A stretch of DNA of 64,000 nt from Comamonadaceae bacterium OS-1 (GTDB lineage: Bacteria > Pseudomonadota > Gammaproteobacteria > Burkholderiales > Burkholderiaceae_C), in NCBI GenBank assembly GCA_027923965.1, contig AP026969.1:1860001-1924000 (forward strand), read 5' to 3'. The translations under genes were made by a program, and so were the position numbers. The notes below the pieces were generated by a model, which saw nothing but the letters and a program-made list of their open reading frames with translations, was not told where the DNA came from and searched no databases. Positions 1 through 9,013 of this stretch are shown in pieces; within the stretch, counting starts at the first letter, position 1, and each line of letters starts with the position of its first letter.

Positions 1-263
1 GTACGGTTGACCCCGCCCGCCTCAAAATGCCGCCAGCGGCTGTGGTACGGGATCTCCAGGCTGGGGTAGTTTTTGCGGGTGACCTCGGCCACCAGCTGCG
101 CGGTGGGGGCCAGCGCAGCATCCACCACGGTGAAGTAGTCCGACTGGCCCGCACGGGCGCGTGCCAACAGCCCCTGGGCCCGCGCGCGTATGGTTTTTGT
201 AGAGCGTAACAGGGCTCCAGCGCTTACTGCATCAGCGTGAGCAGCTATTAAAGTTGTAGTCAT
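1..263 (-). CDS. URC4/urg3 family (DUF1688) protein, N-terminal part
   Basis: The reverse strand reads ATG at 263 and stays open to the window edge, giving about 87 residues that include SDYFTVVDAALAPTAQLVAE and YPSLEIPYHSRWRHFEAGG. This resembles the N-terminus of DUF1688 (URC4/Urg3) proteins. In yeast, URC4 is needed for the URC route of uracil breakdown; its exact reaction is not settled to my knowledge. The start overlaps the stop of the upstream GTP cyclohydrolase II-like gene as ATGA, so the pair is probably translationally coupled. Residues about 5-18 are encoded by a copy of the dispersed GCTA repeat, so the extreme N-terminus is not family-typical. The C-terminal three quarters lie outside the window. 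Confidence 0.8.
   Translation of the reverse strand, partial: MTTTLIAAHADAVSAGALLRSTKTIRARAQGLLARARAGQSDYFTVVDAALAPTAQLVAEVTRKNYPSLEIPYHSRWRHFEAGGVNR
213..252 (-). repeat. GCTA dispersed repeat, copy 1 (inside URC4 gene)
   Basis: On the minus strand this reads TTTAATAGCTGCTCACGCTG followed by ATGCAGTAAGCGCTGGAGCC. It matches the other copies in the window, particularly the one at 61641. It lies in frame within the first 20 codons of the URC4-type gene. Confidence 0.75.
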
Positions 264-1534
264 TCAGTCAATCCACGGCCCTTGGCCTTTTTGAGTTCTT
301 CAGCATCCGGCACGGCACCGGGGGTGAAGTAGCCGGCAGCCATTTTCGCGTCCATTTCCACCTGGGCATCGGCGGGGATCATGTGCTCGGGGATATTCAC
401 CCGCTGCACCACCTCGATACCGGCGCGGGTGATGGCGTCATATTTCATGTTGCTCATCGACACCAGGCGGTGGATTTTGCGGATGCCCAGCCAGTTCAGC
501 ACGTCGGGCATGAGTTCCTGGAAGCGCATGTCCTGCACCCCGGCTACGCATTCGGTGCGGTTGAAATACTGGTCGGCGGTGTCGCCACCGACCTGGCGCT
601 TGCGGGCGTTGTAGACCAGGAATTTGGTGACTTCGCCCAGGGCACGGCCTTCCTTGCGGAAGTAGCTCACCAAGCCCACACCGCCGCGCTGCGCGCCCTG
701 GATGCATTCCTCGATGGCATGCGTGAGGTAGGGGCGGCAGGTGCAGATGTCGGAGCCGAACACGTCCGAGCCGTTGCACTCGTCGTGCACGCGGGCCGTG
801 AGCTCCACCTCGGGATTCGCCAGGTCGCGCGGGTTGCCGAAGATGTAGGCGGTGAGTCCGCCGATGGGCGGCAAAAACACCTCCAGGTCGCTGCGGGTGA
901 CCAGTTCGGGGTACATGCCGCCGGTTTCCTCGAACAGCACGCGGCGCAGCTCGGCCTCGGTGCAGCCAAAGCGCTTGGCGACTTCGGGCAGGTACCACAC
1001 GGGCTCCACCGCCACCTTGGTGACCATGGCCGCGCCACCGGCAGTGAGAAATTTACCGTCGGCCTTCAGGCGGCCGGACTGCAGCGCCTCGATCACCTCG
1101 GGCAGGATCACATGGGCCTGGGTGACGGCGATGGTGGGGCGGATGTCGTAGCCTGCTGCCAGCTCTGCCGAAAACACATCGGCCACCGTGGCACCCCAGG
1201 GGTCCATGGCCACGATGCGGCCCGGCTCGCTCCACTGCGGGTAGGGGCCGATGACATCGGTGGGCATGGTGTTGGTCAGGTCGGCCTTGTGCTGCGGCGA
1301 CAGGCCACCCGAGGCCACTGCAAGCGCGCGGTAAATGCTGTAACTGCCGCTATGGGTGCCGATGACGTTGCGGTGGCTGCGCTTGGTGGTGGTGCCGACC
1401 ACCGGGCCGCGTTCGGCGGCGGTGGCGGCCGCCCAGCGGATCGGCAGCGCGCCGTAGCCGCTGGCGTGCGAGGTGAGGCGGATGTGGCTGGTTTGCGCGG
1501 GAGCCATGGAGCCGGTGGCGGTGTCAGCGGGCAT
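260..1534 (-). CDS. GTP cyclohydrolase II-like protein, URC1 type (uracil catabolism)
   Basis: A 424-residue protein of the RibA/GTP cyclohydrolase II superfamily, about twice the length of ordinary RibA and matching the long URC1 form. The zinc site is visible as Cys253, Cys264 and Cys266 in HDECNGSDVFGSDICTC, followed by YFRKEGRALGE. The first ~170 residues are the URC1-specific extension. The open frame continues upstream to 1615, but the ATG at 1534 (MPADTATG) is preferred because GAGG lies upstream and the extra residues are atypical. The next gene is URC4-like with ATGA overlap, which argues for uracil degradation rather than riboflavin synthesis. What URC1 acts on is less certain than the family call. 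Confidence 0.85.
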   Translation of the reverse strand: MPADTATGSMAPAQTSHIRLTSHASGYGALPIRWAAATAAERGPVVGTTTKRSHRNVIGTHSGSYSIYRALAVASGGLSPQHKADLTNTMPTDVIGPYPQWSEPGRIVAMDPWGATVADVFSAELAAGYDIRPTIAVTQAHVILPEVIEALQSGRLKADGKFLTAGGAAMVTKVAVEPVWYLPEVAKRFGCTEAELRRVLFEETGGMYPELVTRSDLEVFLPPIGGLTAYIFGNPRDLANPEVELTARVHDECNGSDVFGSDICTCRPYLTHAIEECIQGAQRGGVGLVSYFRKEGRALGEVTKFLVYNARKRQVGGDTADQYFNRTECVAGVQDMRFQELMPDVLNWLGIRKIHRLVSMSNMKYDAITRAGIEVVQRVNIPEHMIPADAQVEMDAKMAAGYFTPGAVPDAEELKKAKGRGLTE

Positions 1535-1670
1535 AAAGAAGTCCTCAAATGGCGTATCAGATCGCGTAACAATTTTGGTGCACGCTATGCATTTTGCATG
1601 CCGAACCGCTAGCAAACTGGCTCTTGCGGGGCGCGTGTCAAAAATCCTTCATCCACCCACCCTACATTTG

Positions 1671-1734
1671 TAGGACTTACGCGGCGCCCCTGTACCGCCC
1701 TTCGGGCTTGCAGGGGGAACTTGCGTAAGTCCTG
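1671..1734. repeat. 64-bp palindromic element, copy 1
   Basis: An 11-bp perfect inverted repeat, AGGACTTACGC (1672-1682) and GCGTAAGTCCT (1723-1733), encloses an inner CCCCTG/CAGGGG pair and a GCCC-TTC-GGGC hairpin. A second copy at 4538-4601 in the same orientation is identical at 60 of 64 positions. It looks like a REP/MITE-type element. It lies between the URC operon promoter region and the glycerophosphodiesterase gene. Confidence 0.8.
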
Positions 1735-1798
1735 GTTTGTAAAGATGCAGCGGATGTCCCGCAGCGCACAGCCCACGCACGGGCGAAAAAAGGCCACC

Positions 1799-2944
1799 TT
1801 GAAAAATAAAACCTATTTCCAGCTTGCTGTAGCCGGTCTTGTCTCGGGCATGGCCTTGACGGCCTGCGGTGGCGGCGATGACGCGCCCGCCATCTGGCCA
1901 CCGGTGCCAACGCTGATCGGCCACCGCGGTGCGCCCGCGCTGCGCCCGGAGCACACCATTGCCTCGTACACCCAGGCGATCGAGGACGGTGCCAACATCA
2001 TCGAACCCGATCTGGTCAGTACCAAGGACGGCGTGCTGGTGGCCCGCCACGAGAACGCGATTGCCATCCTGAACGCCGACGGCAGCGTGCGCGAGGCCAC
2101 CACCGACATCGTGGACCGCCCCGAGTTCGCATCGCGCAAAGCGACCAAAACCATAGACGGTACTGCCATCACCGGCTGGTTTACCGAAGACCTGACCCTG
2201 GCCGAACTGAAGACCCTGCGCGCCCGCGAGCGCATCCCGGCCATCCGCCCGGCCAACGTGGCCTACAACGGCCAGTTCCAGATTCCCACCTTCCAGGAGG
2301 TGATTGACCTGGCCAAGTCCAAATCGGCAGAAAAAGGCCGCACGATTGGTATCTACCCCGAAACCAAGCACCCCACCTATTTCAAATCGATCGGTTTGCC
2401 GCTGGAAAAGCGCCTGGTGGATACGCTGGCGGCGAATGGCTGGAACTCGAAAGCGGCGCCGGTGTTCATCCAGTCGTTCGAGGTGGCCAACCTGAAAGAG
2501 ATACGCGGCATGACCACCGCGCGCATCGTGCAGCTGCTGTCGTCCAGCGGCCGCCCGTACGACTTTGTAGCGGCCGGTGCCAGCGAAACCCGCAGCTATG
2601 CGGACGTGATCACCCCCGCCGGGCTGAAGGAGGTGGCCACCTACGCCAACGCCATCGGCCCGAGCAAGGACATGGTGATTCCGCTGGTCAGCGGCAACCT
2701 GGGCACGCCCACGGCGCTGGTGGCCAACGCCAAGGCGGCGGGTCTGGCGGTGCACATCTACACCTTGCGGCCTGAAAACAACTTTTTGCCTACCAACCTG
2801 AAGAAGGCCCCGACTTCCGACCCCACGGTGCGCGGCGACAGCGTCACCGAGATCCAGACCTTTTTGCAGGCGGGGATCGACGGCTTTTTTACCGATGACT
2901 CGGCCGTCGGCAAAGAGGCGATCCGCACGTTTGTGAAGAAGTAA
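1799..2944 (+). CDS. Glycerophosphodiester phosphodiesterase, lipoprotein
   Basis: Hydrolyses glycerophosphodiesters to glycerol-3-phosphate and an alcohol. The family motif LIGHRGAPALRPEHT is present (His42-Arg43 with the TTG start), as are the metal-site residues of IEPDLV and the second histidine in VARHE. The C-terminus is GIDGFFTDDS, typical of the GDPD barrel. The frame is open from 1721, but that part overlaps the palindromic element. The TTG at 1799 gives an ideal lipoprotein signal, KNKTYFQLAVAGLVSGMA then LTAC, with Cys23 followed by GGGDD. ATG starts at 1745 or 1754 are possible. The product is expected to be an outer-membrane or periplasmic lipoprotein of 381 residues. Confidence 0.85.
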   Translation: MKNKTYFQLAVAGLVSGMALTACGGGDDAPAIWPPVPTLIGHRGAPALRPEHTIASYTQAIEDGANIIEPDLVSTKDGVLVARHENAIAILNADGSVREATTDIVDRPEFASRKATKTIDGTAITGWFTEDLTLAELKTLRARERIPAIRPANVAYNGQFQIPTFQEVIDLAKSKSAEKGRTIGIYPETKHPTYFKSIGLPLEKRLVDTLAANGWNSKAAPVFIQSFEVANLKEIRGMTTARIVQLLSSSGRPYDFVAAGASETRSYADVITPAGLKEVATYANAIGPSKDMVIPLVSGNLGTPTALVANAKAAGLAVHIYTLRPENNFLPTNLKKAPTSDPTVRGDSVTEIQTFLQAGIDGFFTDDSAVGKEAIRTFVKK

Positions 2945-2956
2945 CGGGAGCGGGGC

Positions 2957-2978
2957 GGGGCTGAAAGCCCCTGCTTTT
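2957..2978 (+). terminator. Rho-independent terminator after the GDPD gene
   Basis: GGGGCT-GAA-AGCCCC hairpin followed by TGCTTTT, 12 bases after the stop codon. It runs into the stop of the convergent gene. Confidence 0.6.
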
Positions 2979-4512
2979 AGCGTTTGCCGCCGAAGATGCC
3001 ACCCAGCACACCGCGCAAGATCTCTTGCCCGACCTTGGTGCCCATGGTGCGTACCGCAGACTTCATCATGGTCTGGGCCAGGCCATCGTGCTTGCCGCCG
3101 CGCGGGCCGGTGGTGCCGAACAGAATGTCGTTCAAGCCGCCTATCACACCACCCAGCGCGCTGCTCTCTGCAGCGGGTGGGGCCATGCCGGGCAGGCTGG
3201 GCGGCTGGGCAGGGGCCGAGGCGTTGGCGGCGGTGGTTTCGGTGCGGCCCTTGAGCTTCTCGTAGGCCGATTCGCGGTCTACCAGCTTTTCGTACACGCC
3301 TGCCACCAGCGAATTGGCGATCAGCGACTGGCGTTGTTCTGGCGTGATGGGGCCGAGCTGGCTGCCCGGTGGCAGCACAAACACGCGCTCGGTGATGCTG
3401 GGGCGGCCCTTGGCATCCAGCAGGCTCACCAGGGCCTCGCCCACGGCCAGCTCGGTGATGGCGGCTTCGATGTCCAGCCCGGGCTTTTGGCGCATGGTTT
3501 GCGCCGTGGCCTTGACGGCTTTCTGGTCGCGCGGGGTGAAGGCGCGCAGCGCGTGCTGCACCCGGTTGCCCAGCTGGGCTAGCACGGTATCGGGGATGTC
3601 CAGCGGGTTTTGCGTCACAAAGTACACGCCTACGCCCTTGGAGCGCACCAGACGCACCACCAGTTCGATGCGCTCCACCAGCGCCTTGGGTGCTTCGTTG
3701 AACAGCAGATGCGCTTCGTCGAAGAAGAACACCAGCTTGGGCTGCTCGGGGTCGCCGATCTCGGGGAGCTGTTCGAACAGCTCGGACAGCATCCACAGCA
3801 AAAACGTGGCGTACAGGCGCGGGGAGTTCATCAGCTTGTCGGCGGTGAGGATGTTGACCACCCCTTTACCATCTACCGTTTGCATGAAGTCGCTGATGTT
3901 GAGCATGGGCTCGCCAAAGAATTGGTCACCGCCCTGGGATTCGATTTGCAGCAGGCCGCGCTGGATGGCACCCACACTGGCGGCGGACACATTGCCGTAT
4001 TGGGTGGTGAACTCGCTGCTGTTATCGCCCACGTACTGCAGCATGGCGCGCAAGTCTTTCAGGTCCAGCAGCAGCAGGCCGTGGTCGTCGGCGATCTTGA
4101 ACACCATGTTGAGTACGCCGCCCTGGGTGTCGTTCAGGTTCAGCATGCGGCCCAGCAGCAGCGGGCCCATGTCGGACACGGTGGCGCGCACCGGATGGCC
4201 TTGCTCGCCAAATACATCCCACAGGGTGGCGGGGCAGGCCAAAGATTCGGGCTGGTCAATGCCGCGCTCTTTCAGGATGCCGGCCAGCTTGTCGCCGATA
4301 CGGCCTGCCTGGCTGATGCCGGTCAGGTCGCCTTTGACATCGGCCATGAACACCGGTACACCGATTTTGGAGAAATTCTCTGCCAGGGTTTGCAAGGTGA
4401 CGGTTTTGCCGGTGCCGGTAGCGCCGGTGATCAGGCCGTGGCGGTTCGCCAACGCAGGCAGCAATTCGCAAAGGGTTGTGGCGTTTTTGGCAATTAAGAT
4501 GGGTTCGGCCAT
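2977..4512 (-). CDS. HerA-like ATPase (DUF853 family, YjgR type)
   Basis: A 511-residue protein of the DUF853 / HerA-like helicase family. The P-loop GATGTGKT is at residues 30-37, a Walker B stretch [14 protein letters not shown] lies near residue 255, and [20 protein letters not shown] follows. The C-terminal 60 residues contain FGTTGPRGG and the glycine-rich ending [11 protein letters not shown] seen in YjgR homologues. The cellular role of this family is unresolved. The gene stands alone, convergent with the GDPD gene and divergent from yebC, with a palindromic element upstream of its start. Confidence 0.85.
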   Translation of the reverse strand: MAEPILIAKNATTLCELLPALANRHGLITGATGTGKTVTLQTLAENFSKIGVPVFMADVKGDLTGISQAGRIGDKLAGILKERGIDQPESLACPATLWDVFGEQGHPVRATVSDMGPLLLGRMLNLNDTQGGVLNMVFKIADDHGLLLLDLKDLRAMLQYVGDNSSEFTTQYGNVSAASVGAIQRGLLQIESQGGDQFFGEPMLNISDFMQTVDGKGVVNILTADKLMNSPRLYATFLLWMLSELFEQLPEIGDPEQPKLVFFFDEAHLLFNEAPKALVERIELVVRLVRSKGVGVYFVTQNPLDIPDTVLAQLGNRVQHALRAFTPRDQKAVKATAQTMRQKPGLDIEAAITELAVGEALVSLLDAKGRPSITERVFVLPPGSQLGPITPEQRQSLIANSLVAGVYEKLVDRESAYEKLKGRTETTAANASAPAQPPSLPGMAPPAAESSALGGVIGGLNDILFGTTGPRGGKHDGLAQTMMKSAVRTMGTKVGQEILRGVLGGIFGGKR

Positions 4513-4537
4513 GGCAAAAGTCCTGACGTGTATGTGA

Positions 4538-4601
4538 TAGGACTTACGCAGCGCCCCTGTGCCGCCCTTCGGGCTTACAGGGGGAACTTGCGTACGTCCT
4601 G
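4538..4601. repeat. 64-bp palindromic element, copy 2
   Basis: Same element as at 1671-1734, same orientation, four substitutions. The outer arms are AGGACTTACGC and GCGTACGTCCT, so one arm has drifted by one base. It sits between the divergent HerA-like and yebC genes. Confidence 0.8.
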
Positions 4602-4649
4602 GGTAAGTAAAATCTGGCTGTAGATTAAATCAATTGACAAGGAATTTTT

Positions 4650-5369
4650 GTGGCTGGTCACAGTAAATGGGCGAATATTCAGCACCGCAAGGGTCGCCAG
4701 GACGAGAAGCGGGGCAAGATCTGGACCCGCGTGATCCGCGAGATCATGGTGGCGGCACGCCTGGGCGGTGGCGACCTGAGCATCAACCCGCGCCTGCGCC
4801 TGGCCGTGGAAAAGGCCAAGGCCGCCAATCTGGCCGCCGATACGGTCAAGCGCAACATCGAAAAAGCCACCGGCACGCTCGAAGGCGTGTCGTATGAAGA
4901 AATCCGCTACGAAGGCTACGGCATCGGCGGTGCGGCCATCATCGTGGATACCATGACCGACAACCGCGTGCGTACCGTGGCCGAAGTGCGCCACGCCTTC
5001 AGCAAATACGGCGGCAACATGGGCACCGAAGGCTCGGTGGCGTTCCAGTTCAAGCACTGCGGGCAGATCATTTTTGCCCCGGGCACCGACGAAGACAAAC
5101 TCATGGAAGTGGCCCTGGAAGCCGGGGCCGAAGACGTGATTACCGACGAGGACGGTGCCATCGAGGTGCTGACCGCTTACACCGACTTTGAAACCGTCAA
5201 GCTGGCGCTGGAAAAGGCCGGTTTCCAATCCGACCTGGCCGAAGTCACCATGCGCGCCGACAACACTATCGACCTCACGGGCGAGGATGCCGAAAAAATG
5301 CAAAAACTACTGGATGTGCTCGAAGACCTGGACGATGTCCAAGAAGTCTTTCACAACGCTGGCCTATGA
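4650..5369 (+). CDS. yebC: YebC/PmpR family protein (TACO1-like)
   Basis: A 239-residue protein with the family-defining N-terminus [18 protein letters not shown] and the block [21 protein letters not shown]. The start is GTG at 4650 with AAGGA about eight bases upstream. Members were described as transcription regulators (PmpR), and more recent work links YebC/TACO1 to translation of proline-rich stretches. Its stop overlaps the purD start as ATGA, so the two genes are coupled. Confidence 0.95.
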   Translation: MAGHSKWANIQHRKGRQDEKRGKIWTRVIREIMVAARLGGGDLSINPRLRLAVEKAKAANLAADTVKRNIEKATGTLEGVSYEEIRYEGYGIGGAAIIVDTMTDNRVRTVAEVRHAFSKYGGNMGTEGSVAFQFKHCGQIIFAPGTDEDKLMEVALEAGAEDVITDEDGAIEVLTAYTDFETVKLALEKAGFQSDLAEVTMRADNTIDLTGEDAEKMQKLLDVLEDLDDVQEVFHNAGL

Positions 5370-6658
5370 AAGTCTTAGTCATTGGCGGCGGCGGCCGCGA
5401 ACATGCACTCGCCTGGAAGCTCAATACCTGTGCCCGCGTGAGCCAGGTTTATGTGGCCCCCGGCAACGGCGGCACGGCCCTGGACGACCAGCTCATTAAT
5501 ATCAACATTACCGATGTGCAGGCGCTGCGCAAATGGGCGCAGACCGAAGGTATCTCGCTGACCGTGGTCGGCCCCGAAGGCCCGCTGGCCGCCGGCGTGG
5601 TGGACGAGTTCCGCAGCCACGGCATGCGCATTTTTGGTGCCACCAAGGCGGCCGCGCAACTGGAGAGCTCCAAGGCGTTTTCCAAGGCCTTTATGCAGCG
5701 CCACGCGATTCCCACGGCCGAATTTGAAACCTTTACCGACCCCGCAGCGGCCCACGCCTATGTGGAGCAAAAGGGTGCGCCCATCGTGGTCAAGGCCGAT
5801 GGCCTGGCCGCAGGCAAAGGTGTGGTGGTGGCGCAAACGCTGGCCGAGGCACACGAGGCTATCGACTTCATGCTGCTGGACAACACCCTGGGCGTGAGCC
5901 ACAACGAAGGCGGCGCGCGGGTGGTGATCGAAGAGTTTTTGGCGGGCGAAGAAGCCAGCTTCATCGTCATGTGCGATGGCAAGAACGTGATTCCCCTGGC
6001 CACCAGCCAGGACCACAAGCGCCTGCTCGATGGCGACAACGGCCCCAACACCGGCGGCATGGGCGCGTACTCGCCCGCGCCGGTGGTCACGGCCGATGTA
6101 CATGCCCGCGCCATGCGCGAGATCATCCTGCCCACCATCAAGGGCATGGAAAAAGACGGCATCACCTACACCGGCTTCTTGTACGCCGGGCTGATGATCG
6201 ATGCCAAAGGCAAGCCCAAGACGCTGGAGTTCAACTGCCGCTTGGGCGACCCCGAAACCCAGCCGCTGATGATGCGCCTGAAGTCTGATCTGTTCGAGGT
6301 CTTGTGGGCGGCCACCGAGCCCGGCCCCCACGGCAAGCTGGACCAGATCAGCCTGGACTGGGACCGCCGCATCGCCCTGGGCGTGGTGCTGGCGGCCCAC
6401 GGCTACCCGATGACGCCGCGCAAGGGCGATGCCATCACCGGCTTGCCTAAAAACACCGACGATGCAGTGGTGTTCCACGCGGGCACCACCAAGCAAGCCG
6501 ATGTGGTATCCACCTCGGGTGGGCGGGTGCTGTGCGTGACCGTGCTGGCCGACAACGTCAAGCTGGCCCAGCAGCATGCCTACGAAGTCACCCGGGGTAT
6601 CCAGTTCGACGGCATGCAGTACCGCCGCGACATCGGATACCGTGGTGTCAAGGGTTGA
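5366..6658 (+). CDS. purD: Phosphoribosylamine-glycine ligase
   Basis: GAR synthetase of de novo purine synthesis (5-phosphoribosylamine + glycine + ATP to GAR), 430 residues as expected. N-terminal [22 protein letters not shown]-grasp region with [16 protein letters not shown] and the metal-site block [13 protein letters not shown] are all intact. It starts inside the yebC stop and is followed closely by hemF. Confidence 0.97.
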   Translation: MKVLVIGGGGREHALAWKLNTCARVSQVYVAPGNGGTALDDQLININITDVQALRKWAQTEGISLTVVGPEGPLAAGVVDEFRSHGMRIFGATKAAAQLESSKAFSKAFMQRHAIPTAEFETFTDPAAAHAYVEQKGAPIVVKADGLAAGKGVVVAQTLAEAHEAIDFMLLDNTLGVSHNEGGARVVIEEFLAGEEASFIVMCDGKNVIPLATSQDHKRLLDGDNGPNTGGMGAYSPAPVVTADVHARAMREIILPTIKGMEKDGITYTGFLYAGLMIDAKGKPKTLEFNCRLGDPETQPLMMRLKSDLFEVLWAATEPGPHGKLDQISLDWDRRIALGVVLAAHGYPMTPRKGDAITGLPKNTDDAVVFHAGTTKQADVVSTSGGRVLCVTVLADNVKLAQQHAYEVTRGIQFDGMQYRRDIGYRGVKG

Positions 6659-6660
6659 GC

Positions 6661-7572
6661 TTGCTTACCGCTGATCGGATGCGGGCCTATCTGCTGGGCC
6701 TGCAGTCTTCCATCACCACCCGCATGGCCGCGCTGGATGGCGGCAGTTTTCTGAGCGACGCCTGGGAAAAGCCACCGGGTGAAAAGCTGCAAGGGCAGGG
6801 CATCACCCAGATTCTGGAAAACGGTGCGGTGCTGGAGCGTGCGGGCTGCGGCTTTTCGCATGTGCGCGGGCCGCAGTTGCCGCCCAGTGCCACCCAGCAC
6901 CGGCCCCAATTGGCGGGTGCGCCGTTCGAGGCCATGGGCGTGTCGCTGGTGTTCCATCCGCGCAACCCGTATGCGCCCACGGTGCACATGAATGTGCGCA
7001 TGATCGTGGCCACGCCCGAGGGTGGCGAGCCGGTCTGCTGGTTTGGCGGCGGCATGGACCTGACACCCATCTACGGCTTTGAAGAAGACGCGGTGCATTT
7101 CCACCGCATCTGCCAGACCGCCCTGGCCCCGTATGGGGACGACAAATACCCGCGCTTCAAGCAGTGGTGCGACGAGTATTTCTACCTCAAGCACCGGCAG
7201 GAGCCGCGCGGCATTGGTGGCGTGTTTTTTGACGACTTTTCCGAGCTGGGCACCGAAGGCAGCCTGGCCATGGTGCAGGCCGTGGGGTCGGCGTTTCTGG
7301 ATGCCTACGTGCCCATTTTGCAGCGCCGAAAAGACACGCCGTATGGCGAACGCGAGCGCGCATTCCAGCTGTACCGACGCGGGCGCTATGTGGAGTTCAA
7401 CCTGGTGTGGGACCGCGGCACGCACTTCGGCCTGCAGTCGGGTGGGCGTACCGAATCCATCCTGCTGTCGATGCCGCCCATGGCCAGTTGGTCTTACCAG
7501 CACGCGCCAGAGGCGGGCTCTGCGGAGGAGGCGCTGGCCCGCGAATTTCTGGTTGCCCGCGCATGGGTGTGA
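6661..7572 (+). CDS. hemF: Oxygen-dependent coproporphyrinogen III oxidase
   Basis: Aerobic heme-pathway enzyme that oxidatively decarboxylates coproporphyrinogen III to protoporphyrinogen IX. Conserved blocks [47 protein letters not shown] and [19 protein letters not shown] are intact, and the C-terminus FLVARAWV is typical. The TTG at 6661 is chosen because AGGG lies six bases upstream and the length (303 residues) fits E. coli HemF. ATG at 6679 is the alternative. It lies two bases after purD and overlaps nadD. Confidence 0.95.
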   Translation: MLTADRMRAYLLGLQSSITTRMAALDGGSFLSDAWEKPPGEKLQGQGITQILENGAVLERAGCGFSHVRGPQLPPSATQHRPQLAGAPFEAMGVSLVFHPRNPYAPTVHMNVRMIVATPEGGEPVCWFGGGMDLTPIYGFEEDAVHFHRICQTALAPYGDDKYPRFKQWCDEYFYLKHRQEPRGIGGVFFDDFSELGTEGSLAMVQAVGSAFLDAYVPILQRRKDTPYGERERAFQLYRRGRYVEFNLVWDRGTHFGLQSGGRTESILLSMPPMASWSYQHAPEAGSAEEALAREFLVARAWV

Positions 7573-8204
7573 GCCTGCATGAGAGCCGGCCTGTGTCCCG
7601 GATTGGCGTATTCGGCGGTGCGTTTGACCCGCCGCATTTGATGCACGTCGCCCTGGTGCGGACTGCCCTGGCGCAGTTGCAGTTGGACGCGCTGTATGTG
7701 TTCCCCACCGGCCACGCCTGGCACAAAAGCCGCACGCTCAGCCCGGCGGGCGACCGGCTGGCCATGGCCCAATTGGCCTTTGGCGACATCCCTGGCGTGG
7801 TGGTGGACAAGCGCGAGATTGAGCGCAGCGGCCCCACCTACACCATCGACACTTTGCACGAGTTGCAGGCTGAAGAACCCCAGGCGCAGCTCTACCTGGT
7901 GATGGGCGAAGACCAGGCGACAAGGCTGCCCACCTGGCATGGTTGGGAAGAGATTGTGCAGGCAGCTATAATTTGTGTAGCTTCTCGTGCCGATGAATCA
8001 AGCGTCAGCAGGCCATTTGTGCCCGAATTCTTGCCTGAGTTCTTGCATTTGGGCCGTTACCAGGCGCTGCAGGTTCCCCCCATGGAACTCAGCGCCACCG
8101 ACATCCGCCACCGCGCCGCCACTCGCCAAGGGATAGCCCATCTGGTTCCCGAGGGCGTAGCGCGCTATATTGACCACCACCTTCTTTACCGAACCGACCG
8201 ATGA
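7563..8204 (+). CDS. nadD: Nicotinate-nucleotide adenylyltransferase
   Basis: Transfers AMP to nicotinate mononucleotide in NAD synthesis. The nucleotidyltransferase motif [14 protein letters not shown] is at the N-terminus and the signature [10 protein letters not shown] near the C-terminus. ATG at 7563 overlaps the hemF stop; GTG at 7593 (MSRIGVFGG) is a credible alternative. Residues around 135-151 ([17 protein letters not shown]) are encoded by a copy of the GCTA repeat and are unlike the family there, so the loop was apparently altered by a repeat insertion while the frame stayed open. Overlaps rsfS by ATGA. Confidence 0.92.
   Translation: MGVSLHESRPVSRIGVFGGAFDPPHLMHVALVRTALAQLQLDALYVFPTGHAWHKSRTLSPAGDRLAMAQLAFGDIPGVVVDKREIERSGPTYTIDTLHELQAEEPQAQLYLVMGEDQATRLPTWHGWEEIVQAAIICVASRADESSVSRPFVPEFLPEFLHLGRYQALQVPPMELSATDIRHRAATRQGIAHLVPEGVARYIDHHLLYRTDR
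7965..8014 (+). repeat. GCTA dispersed repeat, copy 2 (inside nadD)
   Basis: Begins GCTATAATTTGTGTAGCTTC, continues TCGTGC...AATCAAGCG and ends AGGCC, matching the shared pattern GCTA-n-TAGCTnCT-nGTGC...AAGC...GGCC. It lies in frame within nadD. Confidence 0.7.
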
Positions 8205-9013
8205 CCACTTCTGCCCAAAACGAAACCGTTGCCAAAAAAGACACCCAAAAACTCCAGCGCGCCATTGTCGATGGTCTGGAGGATGTCAAAGCGGTGGACA
8301 TCGTCGTGTTTGACACCGAAGGCCTGTCGGCCCTGTTCGAGCGCGTGATCATCGCCTCGGGCACGTCGAACCGCCAAACCAAGGCGTTGGCCGCCAGCGT
8401 GCGCGATGCCGTGCGCGAGGCCGGTTTTGCCAAGCCCCGCATGGAAGGCGAGTCCAACGGCGAATGGATCATTGTGGATTGCGGCCGTGCCGTGGTGCAC
8501 ATCATGCAGCCCGCCATCCGCCAGTACTACCACCTGGAAGAGCTGTGGGGCGAAAAGCCCATTCGCCTCAAGCTGGGTGCCGCCAAGCCGCTGCCCAAGG
8601 CCGAAGAAGTCAAACCTGCCAAGCCTGCCAAGAAGGTACCCGCCAAAAAGCTGTCGCCCGCTGCCGCCAAACGCGCCGCCAAGATTGCCGACCGCGAATA
8701 CGCCGAAAGCCTGCTGGCCCCCGAGCGCCCCGTGCTGGAAGTGGCACCCAAGCGTGCTGCCCGCAAGACTGCCGTGGCGACACCCGTGCCATCCAAGACC
8801 TCGACTTCGACCCGTGGCCCCGTGAAGACTCCGGCTAAAACCGCGGCCAAGACGGCGGTGAAAGCGCCCGCCAAGACGGTAGCCGTCAAAACCGTGGCCA
8901 AGACCGTGGTCATCAAGGCCCCGATCGAGACCGTGAAGAAAGCCGCTGCCGCCAAGCGCGCTGCGCCTAAGACTCCTAAAGCGCCTGCCAAGCGCGCCCC
9001 TGGCCGCAAGTAA
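8201..9013 (+). CDS. rsfS: Ribosomal silencing factor RsfS with long basic Lys/Ala/Pro tail
   Basis: Residues 1-126 are RsfS (Iojap/DUF143): LQRAIVDGLEDVKAVDIVVF, ASGTSNRQTKALA, GEWIIVDCGRAVVHIM and YYHLEELW. RsfS binds uL14 on the large subunit and blocks subunit joining in starvation. The protein then continues for about 144 residues rich in Lys, Ala, Pro and Thr (KPAKPAKKVPAKK, KTAAKTAVKAPAKT), resembling histone H1-like tails. Ordinary RsfS ends near residue 105-130. The tail is probably disordered and nucleic-acid binding (inference). The gene overlaps nadD and abuts rlmH, as is usual. Confidence 0.93.
   Translation: MTTSAQNETVAKKDTQKLQRAIVDGLEDVKAVDIVVFDTEGLSALFERVIIASGTSNRQTKALAASVRDAVREAGFAKPRMEGESNGEWIIVDCGRAVVHIMQPAIRQYYHLEELWGEKPIRLKLGAAKPLPKAEEVKPAKPAKKVPAKKLSPAAAKRAAKIADREYAESLLAPERPVLEVAPKRAARKTAVATPVPSKTSTSTRGPVKTPAKTAAKTAVKAPAKTVAVKTVAKTVVIKAPIETVKKAAAAKRAAPKTPKAPAKRAPGRK

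Noticed and set aside
383..1612. Long plus-strand open frame opposite the URC1-like gene
   Set aside because: Its translation is His/Gly/Asp-rich antisense sequence with no family character; the minus strand carries an intact conserved protein.
5375..6577. 400-codon minus-strand frame opposite purD
   Set aside because: Antisense shadow; purD is complete and conserved.
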